Assembly (NCBI RefSeq): GCF_000719515.1 | Contig: NZ_JOGR01000007.1 | Location: forward strand, 1 to 64,000 | Length of the DNA: 64,000 nucleotides | Direction: 5' to 3' | DNA from: Glycomyces sp. NRRL B-16210 | GTDB lineage: Bacteria > Actinomycetota > Actinomycetes > Mycobacteriales > Micromonosporaceae | Shown: piece after piece, positions 33,322 to 43,904 of the stretch | Layout of the letters: every line of letters begins with the position of its first letter | How positions within the stretch are numbered: the stretch's first letter is position 1 | Position numbers and translations under genes: made by a program | The notes under the pieces: generated by a model | The model's database searches: none | The model's input: only the letters and a program-made list of their open reading frames with translations | Told to the model about the DNA's origin: nothing

Positions 33322-34773
33322 TCAGCGCCCGTACGGCGGCTGCGGCGGGTACTGCTGCGGGGGCTGATACGGCTGCTGTGGCGGTCCGTAACCCTGCGGC
33401 CCTGAAGGCCCTTGGCCCGGGTACCCGCCCTGCGGCCCCTGGCTCCCTTGCGGCCCCGGGTAGCCCTGCCCGCCCGCGTTGCCCTGCGGTCCTCCGTAGT
33501 TCTGCTGCCCCGAGTGGCCCTGTTGCCCAGGATGACCCTGTTGGCCCGCATATCCCTGCTGCGCGTACGGGCCCGATGCCGCGACCGGCTGGCCCGGCAG
33601 CGGCATTCCCTGCGCACCGGGTTCGTACGAGATCGCCAACTGCTTCCCGGGCGCCCATTCGCGCACCGGCCGCGTGAACACCATGATGAACGCGATCAGG
33701 AGCGCCAGGAACGCCAAAGCCGAGCCGATCAGCATCGGCAGGTTCCCGGGGTCCTCGTACGTGTTGCGACTCGGACTGAAGACCGCGTCGAGGTACAGCA
33801 CCAGGGCCATGAGCGTCCAGACCCCCGCCGCGATGAGGCAGAGCCCCGCCCAGATCGGCGTGTACACCCGCGCCCAGAACCGGCCGCGCTGGAGGCCGAC
33901 CGCCGAGATGATCGCCAGCACCGCCAGCAGCAATGTGCCGATGACGAGCCACATCGCCCCGATCGCCCACTCGGAGCTGAAGAAGTAGTCGAGGCTCGAA
34001 CCGTGGTCCCGCTGGTTGCGTTCGTAGTAGCGGTACTCGTCCGAGGCCCACGTCAGGAACACGTACACCATCACCAGCGGCGAGAGCGCCGCCAGCCACA
34101 GCAGCACCTGCACCGCGGTGACCCGCCCCGGCTTGAACTCCGGGCGGTCCGCGTCGAGTTCGACCAGGACCCCGACGGCCCCCGGCCCGGGCGTGCCGAT
34201 CGAGCTGAACTCGCCGCGCCGCAACTGGTGCATGAGGATCCACGAGCGCGCCGACTTCGAGCACAGCAGGCCCAGCAGCGTCCCGTAGAGACCGCCGAGC
34301 ACCACGCCGACGAGCAGCGGCAACGGCGTGGCGTCGATGACGCTCACCCCGAGCACGATGGCGCCCAAGGCGATCACCAGGCCGAGGATCGCGTTGACCA
34401 CCGCCCAGATCCACGCCCAGCGCTTGCCCCGCGTGATCTGGACGGGCGTGATGACCGACTGGATCGTGGAGTACACCGCGAAGGCCAGGCCGATGAGGCT
34501 CAGCGGGTTGAAGAACTCCACCATGCTCACGACCGAGCCGAGGTCGGCCAGCGCGGCGAGGACCGCGAAGATCCACAGGATGACCTGGATGCCGGTGATG
34601 GTGCCCGGTTTGGCCATCGTCATCTCGGGCGGCGGGAGCTGCCCGGGGATCGGTTGGCCGGAGGGGACCTCGATGGGCCCGTACGCGCCGCCGGGCCCCG
34701 CGAGCTGCGGTGCGGGCTGGTGCTGGAGGTGCATCCGGTCGGGCGGCGGCGGAGGAAGCTGGTTGTAGGACAT
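33322..34773 (-). CDS. Multi-pass membrane protein with Gly/Gln-rich tail, paralog A
   Basis: 483 residues. Pro-rich N-terminus (about 1-50), four helices in the first half (GIQVILWIFAVLAALADLGS, YSTIQSVITPVQITRGKRWA, LGGLYGTLLGLLCSKSARSW), four more in the second half, then 100 residues of collagen-like GPQG/GQQG repeats. The first half is closely related to the neighbouring gene; the second half is not. 14 bp downstream of its paralog, so one operon. Unrecognised; the helix pattern suggests a duplicated four-helix unit. Confidence 0.8.
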   Translation of the reverse strand: MSYNQLPPPPPDRMHLQHQPAPQLAGPGGAYGPIEVPSGQPIPGQLPPPEMTMAKPGTITGIQVILWIFAVLAALADLGSVVSMVEFFNPLSLIGLAFAVYSTIQSVITPVQITRGKRWAWIWAVVNAILGLVIALGAIVLGVSVIDATPLPLLVGVVLGGLYGTLLGLLCSKSARSWILMHQLRRGEFSSIGTPGPGAVGVLVELDADRPEFKPGRVTAVQVLLWLAALSPLVMVYVFLTWASDEYRYYERNQRDHGSSLDYFFSSEWAIGAMWLVIGTLLLAVLAIISAVGLQRGRFWARVYTPIWAGLCLIAAGVWTLMALVLYLDAVFSPSRNTYEDPGNLPMLIGSALAFLALLIAFIMVFTRPVREWAPGKQLAISYEPGAQGMPLPGQPVAASGPYAQQGYAGQQGHPGQQGHSGQQNYGGPQGNAGGQGYPGPQGSQGPQGGYPGQGPSGPQGYGPPQQPYQPPQQYPPQPPYGR

Positions 34774-34787
34774 CGCTGCCTTCGGTG

Positions 34788-36149
34788 TCAGTACTGGGGC
34801 GGGTACGGCGACTGCTGTTGCGGGGACTGCGAGCCGTAGGGCCCGGACTGCTGCTGGCCGTAAGGCCCGGTCTGCTGCGTTTGGCCGTACGGTCCCGCCT
34901 GCGGCGCCTGTCCGTAGGGCCCGGTCTGCTGCGGCTGTCCCATGGGGACCATCACGATCGCGGCGGTGGACGGGTTCCCGGGCGTCCAGGCGCGGACGCC
35001 GGGGGTCATCATGAGGATGAACACGAGCAGCGCCGCCACCGCGACCGCGGTGGTGCGAAGGATGCCGGGGCCCATCGGCGCGGGCCCGCCGAACAGCGGC
35101 AGATCGGAGTAGTACCGGTTGTAGTCGTTGATCACGACGTACGCGATGAAGCCGGTGATGAGCACCGCCGGGATCGACCAGATGATGCCGAGGACGCGGC
35201 CGCCGAGGCTGCCCTTGAGCAGCAGCGGGACGATGATCGCGGCGCCGATCACGAGCACCGCCAAGGCGACCACCTGGTGGCCCAGTTGCGGGAACTGCCC
35301 TGAGAACATCTCGTCGACCAGGGTGCGGTCCTCCCAGCTTGGGAAGTCCCGCTCTTTGAACCAGTTCAGCATCTCTTGCAGGGCCGTCACTCCCGCGATG
35401 ATCTGCCAGATCGCGAGTGCGGCGAACGCGCCGAGCGCCACGGCGGTGACGGCGACCGAGGTCGGCCGCGTCTCCGGGCGCTGCGGGGCCGCGCCGGCGC
35501 CGAAGCCCCCGGGGCCGCCCGGCGCCATGCCGGGTTGCCCGGCGAATCCGCCGGCCGCGCCGGGCATCGCCACTTCGCCTCTTTGGATGCGGTGCATGAT
35601 GATCCACTGCCGGGCCGACTTCGAGCAGAGGAGCCCGAGGAGGGTGCCGTAGAGGCCGGTGAGCGCGACGCCGATGAGCAGTGAGATCTCGCCGCCGTTG
35701 TCGAAGTAGAGGATGCCGAAGACGAGCGCGGCGATCGCGGTGAGGAGGCCGAGGATCGCGTTGACGAGCGACCAGATCCACGCCCAGCGCTTGCCTCGGG
35801 CGATCTGCACGGGGCTGACGAGCGACTGGATCGTGGAGTAGACGGCGTAGGCGAGCACGAGCAGTTGGAGCGGGTGGAAGAAGTCGACCATGCTGATGAT
35901 CGAGAACAGGTTCGCGATCGCGCCGAGGGCCACGAAGATCCACAGGATCACCTGGATGCCGGTGACGGTGCCGGGTTTCGTCATCATCATCCCCGCGGAC
36001 GGGAGCTGCCCGGGGATCGGCTGGTCGGAGGACTGCTGCATCGGCCCGTAAGCGCCTCCCGGCCCCATCTGCGGCGGCTGCTGCTGCGGCACGGGGGCGG
36101 GCTGGTACTGGAGGTGCGTCCGGTCCGGGGGCGGGGGCGGGAAAGTCAT
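34788..36149 (-). CDS. Multi-pass membrane protein with Gln-rich tail, paralog B
   Basis: 453 residues. Shares with its downstream neighbour the PPPPPDR start, PIPGQLP, KPGTVTGIQVILWIF, YSTIQSLVSPVQIARGKRWA and GLYGTLLGLLCSKSARQW. The second half has its own four helices and ends in repeated GPYGQ units. The pair arose by tandem duplication followed by divergence of the C-terminal half. ATG 36149 opens directly onto the Pro-rich head. Confidence 0.8.
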   Translation of the reverse strand: MTFPPPPPDRTHLQYQPAPVPQQQPPQMGPGGAYGPMQQSSDQPIPGQLPSAGMMMTKPGTVTGIQVILWIFVALGAIANLFSIISMVDFFHPLQLLVLAYAVYSTIQSLVSPVQIARGKRWAWIWSLVNAILGLLTAIAALVFGILYFDNGGEISLLIGVALTGLYGTLLGLLCSKSARQWIIMHRIQRGEVAMPGAAGGFAGQPGMAPGGPGGFGAGAAPQRPETRPTSVAVTAVALGAFAALAIWQIIAGVTALQEMLNWFKERDFPSWEDRTLVDEMFSGQFPQLGHQVVALAVLVIGAAIIVPLLLKGSLGGRVLGIIWSIPAVLITGFIAYVVINDYNRYYSDLPLFGGPAPMGPGILRTTAVAVAALLVFILMMTPGVRAWTPGNPSTAAIVMVPMGQPQQTGPYGQAPQAGPYGQTQQTGPYGQQQSGPYGSQSPQQQSPYPPQY

Positions 36150-36527
36150 GGGGGTCGCATACCTCGCACATCGGAAGATCGGTAGCGGCCACATTACCGG
36201 ACCTCGCCCAACGCGTCGGTGCGCGCCGCTTTCGTTCCGGCCGACGCGATGCCCGTCCGCGCGAGCGCGACCGCGCCGAAGCCGCGGCGCTCCCATCGCC
36301 GTGGGGCCGACCGCAACGGCACCGCCGTCTCCCCTCCGGCCCCGCCGCGGCCCGCCCCGAACCCAGCGCATTTCCGTCACCGCCCGCACCCCGCCCGACC
36401 GGGACGCATTCCGGACGCGAGGGCTCCGCGCGGGGCGCGCCGCCGGGTCTTTTCACGCGTTCCGCGGGTGCGGCGGTTTGCTAGTCTGACTGACGCTGAT
36501 CGACCTTCGAACTAAGCAGGACGCGCC
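36150..36527. other. Divergent intergenic region before Hsp90-like gene
   Basis: 378 bp, very GC-rich in the middle. On the plus strand TAGTCT at 36481-36486 is a candidate -10 about 42 bases before the GTG, and CAGGA precedes that start. I see no CIRCE (HrcA) or HAIR (HspR) element and no small ORF I can support. Confidence 0.5.
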
Positions 36528-38351
36528 GTGTCTGATACCGAGCCCACTTCCCATACGTTCCAAGTGGACCTGCGCGGCCTGGTGGACCTCTTGTCCCACC
36601 ACCTGTACTCCTCGCCCAAGGTCTACGTCCGCGAGCTGCTCCAGAACGCGGTGGACGCCGTCACCGCCCGCCGCTCCCTCGATCCTGAATTCGATGTGGC
36701 CCTTGCGGATGCGCCCGCGCCGGTCCGCATCGTCACCGACGGTTCGCGCCTGCGCATCACCGATCCCGGTGTGGGACTGACCTTGCAGGAAGTCCACAAG
36801 CTCCTCGCGACCATCGGCGGATCCTCCAAACGGGACGAAGAGATCGAAGGCGCCCGCCGGGACTTCCTCGGCCAGTTCGGGATCGGCCTCCTCGCCTGCT
36901 TCACCGTCGCCTCCGTCATCACCGTGACCTCCCGTTCCGCCAAGACCCCCGACGCGCCGGTCGTGCGCTGGACCGCCCGCGACGACGGCTCCTACACCGT
37001 CACCGAGGTCCCGGTCGCCGAGCACCCCGAGCCCGGCACTACCGTCGAACTCGCCGCCCGCCCCGGCGAGGGCTGGCTCCGCGCCGAGAAAGTGGTCGAA
37101 CTCGCCCGCGAGTACGGCTCCCTCCTGCCGGTGGACGTCACCGTCTCCGACGGCGCCGCACCGATCGCCGTCACCGACACGCCCCCGCCCTGGGAGCGGG
37201 AGCACCCGAGCCCCACCGCGCGCCGCCTCGCGCTCAACGCCTACTGCGAGCAGGTCCTCGGCTTCCCGCCGCTCGACGTCATCGACCTCGACGTGCCCCT
37301 CTCCGGGCTCAAAGGCCTCGCGTTCGTCCTCCCGCACGCCACCTCGCCCTCCGCGCGCCCGGCCCACCGCGTCCACCTCAAGCGGATGCTCCTGACCGAC
37401 ACCGCCGACAACCTCGTCCCCGAATGGGCGTTCTTCGTGCGCTGCGTGGTCGACACCGACTCCCTGCGCCCCACCGCCTCCCGCGAGTCCCTCTACGACG
37501 ACGAGGCCCTCGCCGTCGCCCGCGACGCCGTCGGCGCGCAGATCCGCGAGTGGATCTCCCGCCTCGCCGCCGAGGACCCGACCCGCCTGGAGGCCTTCCT
37601 CGCCGTCCACGAACTCGGCGTCAAGGCCCTCGCCCGCCACGACCTCGACCTCCTCGCCTCCATGCTCCCGTGGCTGCGGTTCGAGACCACCGCCGGTCAC
37701 ACCAGCCTCCCCGACTTCGCCCGCGCCTACCAGCCGATCTACCTCGCCGACAGCGTTGACGAGTACCGCCAGGTCGCCCAGATCGCCGCCGCCCAGGGCA
37801 TCGGCGTCGTCAACGGCGGCTACACCTACGACGCCGAACTCGTCCAAGCCCTCCCGCGACTGGACCCGCAGGTCAAAGTCGAGGCCCTCCAGCCCGGCGT
37901 CATCTCCGCGAGCCTCGATGCGGTCGACACCGCCGACGAACTCGCCCTCCAGCGCTTCCTGAGCGCCGCCCGCGCCCGACTCGACGCCGTCGACGTCGAC
38001 GTGGTCGTGCGCGCCTTCAGCCCCGTCTCGGTCCCCGCGCTCCTCCTCGACGACCGCGAGGCCCGCCGCGAACGCCAGAGGGCCGAAGCCGAAGCGGACG
38101 CCGACGACCTGTGGGGCGGCATCCTCGCCTCCATCAAGCAGCACGCGCCCCGCGCCCAGCTCGTCCTCAACCACCGCAACCCCACCGTCCGCCGCGTCGG
38201 GGCCATCGGCGACCCCGAACTCGCCGGCACCGCCGTCGAGTCCCTCTACGGGCAGGCCCTGCTCATGAGCCGACGGCCGCTGCGCAGCGCCGACACCGCG
38301 CTCCTCAACCGTTCCTTCATGAACCTGCTGGAACACATCACGAAGGAATGA
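36528..38351 (+). CDS. htpG: Hsp90-family ATPase/chaperone
   Basis: 607 residues. GHKL ATPase with catalytic Glu and Asn in RELLQNAVDA, DPGVGLT, lid and GQFGIGLLACF. The Hsp90 middle domain is shown by KRMLLTDTADNLVPEWAFFV and the conserved TASRESLYDD Arg loop. The C-terminal region (about 400-607) is divergent from HtpG. Start is GTG 36528. The next gene encodes a TPR protein 49 bp downstream, so the pair looks like an operon of chaperone and co-chaperone. Confidence 0.88.
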   Translation: MSDTEPTSHTFQVDLRGLVDLLSHHLYSSPKVYVRELLQNAVDAVTARRSLDPEFDVALADAPAPVRIVTDGSRLRITDPGVGLTLQEVHKLLATIGGSSKRDEEIEGARRDFLGQFGIGLLACFTVASVITVTSRSAKTPDAPVVRWTARDDGSYTVTEVPVAEHPEPGTTVELAARPGEGWLRAEKVVELAREYGSLLPVDVTVSDGAAPIAVTDTPPPWEREHPSPTARRLALNAYCEQVLGFPPLDVIDLDVPLSGLKGLAFVLPHATSPSARPAHRVHLKRMLLTDTADNLVPEWAFFVRCVVDTDSLRPTASRESLYDDEALAVARDAVGAQIREWISRLAAEDPTRLEAFLAVHELGVKALARHDLDLLASMLPWLRFETTAGHTSLPDFARAYQPIYLADSVDEYRQVAQIAAAQGIGVVNGGYTYDAELVQALPRLDPQVKVEALQPGVISASLDAVDTADELALQRFLSAARARLDAVDVDVVVRAFSPVSVPALLLDDREARRERQRAEAEADADDLWGGILASIKQHAPRAQLVLNHRNPTVRRVGAIGDPELAGTAVESLYGQALLMSRRPLRSADTALLNRSFMNLLEHITKE

Positions 38352-38400
38352 GCCGCCCATGTCCCATCCGGCTCACCCTTCAGGACTGTTAAGGACTGGT

Positions 38401-41325
38401 ATGGCCACTCCCGACCCCGACGAGATCTGGCGACTGCTCAACGAGGCCCGCTTCGAAGAGGCCAGCGAGGCGAAGGTCGCGGCCCTGGAGCGGGCGGTCG
38501 AGGCCGCCGACGCCGTCGGCGACCCCGAACTGCTCAACTACGCCCTCAGCGGCCTCGTCGACGCCTACGAGTTCTCCCGCGACTCCACCCGCCTCCTCAT
38601 CCCCTTCGCAAGGCTCCTGCGCAGCTTCGACTCCCAGCCCCAGCACTTCGACGCCTACCTGACCCGGTCGCTGTACTGGACCTTCAAATGGATCGTCGAC
38701 AAGATGATCGAGCAGCCCGACGTCCCCCTCGAATCCATCGAGCACTGGCTCGAGGAGATGCGCCGCCGCTACGCCGAGGCCGGCTACTCCATGCACGCCC
38801 CCTCCGCCTACGAGATGCAACTGGCCTTCCACGTCGGCGACTACGACCGCGTCGCCGCCGCCATCGAAGCCCTCGGCGAAGCCGAGGAGGACGACATGTC
38901 CGACTGCACCGCCTGCCAATACACCTCCCTCGCCACCGTCGTCTTCTACGCCGAGGACGACTCCGCCGACGCCGCCATGGAGATGCTCGAACCCGTCCTC
39001 GGCGGCGAGCACACCTGCGCCCACGAACCCCACTACGCCCTCGCCCTCTCCCTGCTGCCCCTGGTCGAACTCGGCCGCGGCGAACAGGCCCGCGCCAACC
39101 ACCTCCGCGGCTACCAGATGTGCAAGGGCAAAGAGGACATGGTCCACATGTGGACCCTCCACGCCGAGTTCTGCGCCCTCACCGGCAACGAGCACCGCGC
39201 CCTCGAGATCCTCGCCGACCACGCCCGCTTCTTCGACCTCGACCTCGGCGTCAGGGACCGCCAGCGCCTGCTCGAAGTCACCGTCCTCACCTGTCGGCGC
39301 CTCAAAGCCCTCGGCTTCGCCGACACCGCCATGCCCGGCCCCGGCGGACGCGACTGGACCGCCGCCGAACTCCACGACTGGGCCGAGACCGAACGCGCCG
39401 CGATCTGCGCCCGCTTCGACGCCCGCAACGGCAACGACCACCACTCGGCCATGTCCCGCGCCGTCACCGAATCCACCCCCTACGACCAGCCGGTCCACCT
39501 CGGCCTCAAAGAACTGCGGCCCAAAGCCCGGCTCGACGTGCGCGCCGCCGACCTCACCGCCGACCTCGCGGCCGGCCCCGAACACGGCGGCCCCGCCCTC
39601 GACGCCGCGATCGACGCCGCCTACGCCGCCTATGACGACTGCTCGCCCGACACCTGGAAGGCCTGGCTCAAAGTCGCCGCCATCGCCGAAGCGCTCGGCG
39701 TCGAACTCATCGCCGAGCACCGCGCCGAGATCGCCCACGCCGAATCCGCCCAGGCCGACGACCCCGACGCCATCCTCGACGGGCTCCGCCGCGCCGTCGA
39801 GCTCTTCGGCCTCGCCGGCCAGCCCGGCCGCGCCCTCGTCGCCGAGGCGTTCGCGCTCATCCACACCGCCGACGCCGACCCCGCCGCCGCCCTCGCCGGC
39901 GCCGCCCACGTCGCCGCCACCGCCCGCACCCTCCGCGGCGAGCAGCGCATCGACGACCGCAGCTTCCACACCAGCCAGGTCCTCGCCATGAGAGCCGAAT
40001 ACCTCGCCGCCACCGCCACCGGCGGCCCCACCGCCCTCGTCCCCGACCTCGCCGACCGCGCCCGCGTCCTCGAAGCCGAACTCGCCGCCCACCCTGAGCG
40101 CCGCTACGCCCTCATCCGCCGCTGCGACCTCCTCGACCTGCGCGCCCGCCTCGAACCCGACGCGAACGCCAAGACCGCCCTGCTCACCGCCGGACTCGAC
40201 GTCGCCCGCGACGCCGACGCCGGATGGGCCGTCGCCCGCGCCAGCGCCGACCTCGCCGACCAGGTCGGCCTCACCGGCGACTACCAGCGGGCCCTGGCCA
40301 TCGCCCGGGAGGGGATCGTGGCCCTCGGGGACGAGCCCGCCCACACCATCGCCGCGAAGCTCCACCTCCAGGCCGCCGAGTTCACCATGCGCGCCGGCGA
40401 CCACCCCTCCACCTACGAGCACGCCCTCGCCGCCTCGATCCACTGCGACGCCGGGGGACTGACCGTCCCCGCCGCGGTCGCCCGGCACCTCATGGGGGTG
40501 GCCCTGGTCGAGCAGGACCGCCGCGACGAGGCCGTGCCGCTGCTGGAGGCCGCGCTGGCGGACCTGCCGGACCAGGAGCTGTGGCGGGTGTGCAATGTGC
40601 GGTTCAACCTGGCGGAGTCCTACGACAAGCAGGGCGACACCCGTCAGGGCGTCGAGCACGGCCTCGCGGCCCTGGCCCTGATGGAGTCCACGCAGGAGGA
40701 CTACCTCGTGAGCCTCTACGCCGACACACTGTTCCTCACCGGGGAGCTGCTGGAGAAGCTCGGCGAGCACGACCACGCCCTGGAGGTCTACACGCGGGCG
40801 GTGCAGGCGGCCGACGAGGTCGGCGACCTCACCGCGTGGACGCGGGTGAGCCGCGCCCGCGCCTGGCTGCTGCGCACGATCATGGGCGACGCGGCGTTCG
40901 GCGAGGGCCTTCAGACGATGGCGCAGATCGCCGCGCGCCTGCACGCGGTCCGCGCCGACCCGGAGGCGGGCGTGGCCTCCCGCGAGGCCGCCCGGTTCGA
41001 GTTGGGCGAGACCTACCGCCAGCACGCGCAGTTGACGTTCCAGTTCCTGGAGAGCCAGGCCGGGGAGCCGGGGCTGCGCCGCGACGAGGCCGAGCCGGTG
41101 CTCGACCTCCAGCGGCGGGCGCTGACGGTGTTCCGGGAGGGCCCTCTGATCCTGGAGCGGGCGAGCCTGACCGCGCACCAGACCATGTGGCTCCTGTCCG
41201 AACTCGGCGACCGGAAGGGCGCGATCGAGGTGGGGGAGGAGGCCCTGACCTGGCTCGCGGGCCCGGAGTACACCGAGGCCCGGGAGGGTTTCGAGCAGCA
41301 TCTGGCGGATCTGCGCCAGGCCTGA
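38401..41325 (+). CDS. Large TPR-repeat protein, Hsp90 operon partner
   Basis: 974 residues, soluble, almost entirely alpha-helical. Multiple tetratricopeptide-like helix pairs, clearest in the C-terminal third (ALAIAREGIVALGDEPAH, LMGVALVEQDRRDEAVPLLE, NLAESYDKQGDTRQGVEHGL, TLFLTGELLEKLGEHDHALE). The N-terminal third is also repetitive but degenerate (SDCTACQYTSL, LPLVELGRGEQARANHLRGY). AAGGAC lies upstream of ATG 38401. Likely binds the adjacent Hsp90 or its clients. A palindromic terminator follows. Confidence 0.85.
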   Translation: MATPDPDEIWRLLNEARFEEASEAKVAALERAVEAADAVGDPELLNYALSGLVDAYEFSRDSTRLLIPFARLLRSFDSQPQHFDAYLTRSLYWTFKWIVDKMIEQPDVPLESIEHWLEEMRRRYAEAGYSMHAPSAYEMQLAFHVGDYDRVAAAIEALGEAEEDDMSDCTACQYTSLATVVFYAEDDSADAAMEMLEPVLGGEHTCAHEPHYALALSLLPLVELGRGEQARANHLRGYQMCKGKEDMVHMWTLHAEFCALTGNEHRALEILADHARFFDLDLGVRDRQRLLEVTVLTCRRLKALGFADTAMPGPGGRDWTAAELHDWAETERAAICARFDARNGNDHHSAMSRAVTESTPYDQPVHLGLKELRPKARLDVRAADLTADLAAGPEHGGPALDAAIDAAYAAYDDCSPDTWKAWLKVAAIAEALGVELIAEHRAEIAHAESAQADDPDAILDGLRRAVELFGLAGQPGRALVAEAFALIHTADADPAAALAGAAHVAATARTLRGEQRIDDRSFHTSQVLAMRAEYLAATATGGPTALVPDLADRARVLEAELAAHPERRYALIRRCDLLDLRARLEPDANAKTALLTAGLDVARDADAGWAVARASADLADQVGLTGDYQRALAIAREGIVALGDEPAHTIAAKLHLQAAEFTMRAGDHPSTYEHALAASIHCDAGGLTVPAAVARHLMGVALVEQDRRDEAVPLLEAALADLPDQELWRVCNVRFNLAESYDKQGDTRQGVEHGLAALALMESTQEDYLVSLYADTLFLTGELLEKLGEHDHALEVYTRAVQAADEVGDLTAWTRVSRARAWLLRTIMGDAAFGEGLQTMAQIAARLHAVRADPEAGVASREAARFELGETYRQHAQLTFQFLESQAGEPGLRRDEAEPVLDLQRRALTVFREGPLILERASLTAHQTMWLLSELGDRKGAIEVGEEALTWLAGPEYTEAREGFEQHLADLRQA

Positions 41326-41344
41326 GCGGCCCGGCCGGGCCGCT
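41325..41344 (+). terminator. Palindromic terminator
   Basis: Perfect 20-bp palindrome AGCGGCCCGGCCGGGCCGCT overlapping the TPR stop region; stem of at least 8 bp with a 4-nt loop. Confidence 0.7.
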
Positions 41345-41582
41345 TGAGGCGCGCGACTCGCTGAACGGGGCGGCAGCGGCGCGGCCGCCCGTGCGGGGTA
41401 CCCTTGCTCACTGGCGGACCGCGCCCCGCGCGCGATCCCGAGGATCGACCGGTGCGCGAACCGGTTTGACCGGGATCTCCGCCGGCTGAACAATCTGTTC
41501 AGAGAATCGCACAAGAGGCTCGCGACCAGTGCGAGCCCGTCCGCAGTCTCACCGACCGCCAGCCGGATCGAGAGGAATCATC

Positions 41583-42956
<1,374 letters not shown>

Positions 42957-43835
42957 TCAACCGGTGGCGCCCGCGGGGCTGATCTCGATCGCATCGAGGT
43001 CGGCCCCTTCGGGTATCCACGCGTCCAGCAGGTCCGTGTACTGCGCCGACTCCCCGATCGGGAACGAGCGCCACCCCTGCGAACCGGTCGCGCTGAACGG
43101 GTCGGGCCCCGCCGGCAGGCCACCGAGCAGCCGCCCCTCGCCGTCCCGGAACAGCACCGACAGCCGCAGCCGCTCGGACTCGGCCGAGAGCTCGTAGTGC
43201 AGCCGGAACCCGTCGGGACTGGCCAGCGGCTCGACGCCCGCCACCGTCACCGCCGCCGGGGCCGTCAGCGGCTCGAAGTACTCGATCGCCACATCGGGGG
43301 CGTCCTCGCGCGCCGGGAGCAGATACGACGGATCGAGCGACTCCACCCGCAGCTCCTCCAACGGCGCGTCGGTCGCCCCTTGCGGCAGCACGTAGCCGAC
43401 CCGCACGGTCGACTCCGGAGGGATCGCGTCGATGTAGAAGTCGTGGACCCGGGTCGCAGGGCCCTCCCCGGCCGTCGCGGTGACCCACAGCGTTCCCGCG
43501 TGCATCGTCTGCGCGTACGGGTTGCGGACCACCAGGCCGAGGAGGGTCCAGTCCCCGCCGTCGACGACGACCCGCCCGAAGCCGTACTCCAGGATCTCCA
43601 GATCCGCCGTGTCCAGCGTGTACTCGAGGGTCACGCCGTCGGTCGTCGCGGCCGGGACCTCCTCGACCTCCCTGACCCGCTCCTCGGCCCCGAAGTCCAT
43701 GTCGAGGGCCCACGCGAGGACCACCGCGGCCGCGACCAGCGCGATCGCGAACGGCGTCCGAGGCAGATGATCGGCGCGTGATGCCAAGGCCCGCAACGTT
43801 TTTACGCCGCGGTCGAACCACGTGATCGAGGGCAT
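42957..43835 (-). CDS. Single-pass membrane protein, divergent-pair copy 1 (minus member)
   Basis: 292 residues. Short cytoplasmic N-terminus, one membrane helix (about 28-46, RTPFAIALVAAAVVLAWAL), then a beta-rich extracytoplasmic region with LEILEYGFGRVVVDGGDWTL, VRNPYAQTM and ending LDAWIPEGADLDAIEIS. Paralogous to the gene at 45859-46752 over its whole length (EPEILEYGFSEITVDGRKW, WIPEGADRDRIEIGPSG). Shares a divergent promoter with the plus-strand neighbour. Unrecognised. Confidence 0.8.
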   Translation of the reverse strand: MPSITWFDRGVKTLRALASRADHLPRTPFAIALVAAAVVLAWALDMDFGAEERVREVEEVPAATTDGVTLEYTLDTADLEILEYGFGRVVVDGGDWTLLGLVVRNPYAQTMHAGTLWVTATAGEGPATRVHDFYIDAIPPESTVRVGYVLPQGATDAPLEELRVESLDPSYLLPAREDAPDVAIEYFEPLTAPAAVTVAGVEPLASPDGFRLHYELSAESERLRLSVLFRDGEGRLLGGLPAGPDPFSATGSQGWRSFPIGESAQYTDLLDAWIPEGADLDAIEISPAGATG

Positions 43836-43904
43836 GGGGGTCCTTGCTGCGAACGCTACACTTTGCGGGTCAACGGTAGCAGTCGAGTGTCGGGAGCCAT
43901 GGTG
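43833..43904. repeat. Duplicated divergent promoter, copy 1
   Basis: About 75 bp around 43830-43904 matches 46748-46821 at roughly nine of ten positions, far better than the flanking coding regions. It contains TACACT (43857-43862) as a -10 candidate and GGGAG before the plus-strand ATG. Confidence 0.8.

Noticed and set aside
38389..41514. Open frame of about 1040 residues antisense to the TPR gene
   Set aside because: Same mirror-frame composition, no domain or start signal; the plus strand has clear TPR repeats.
41345..41582. T-box riboswitch before glyS
   Set aside because: No specifier stem, T-box sequence or antiterminator could be found.
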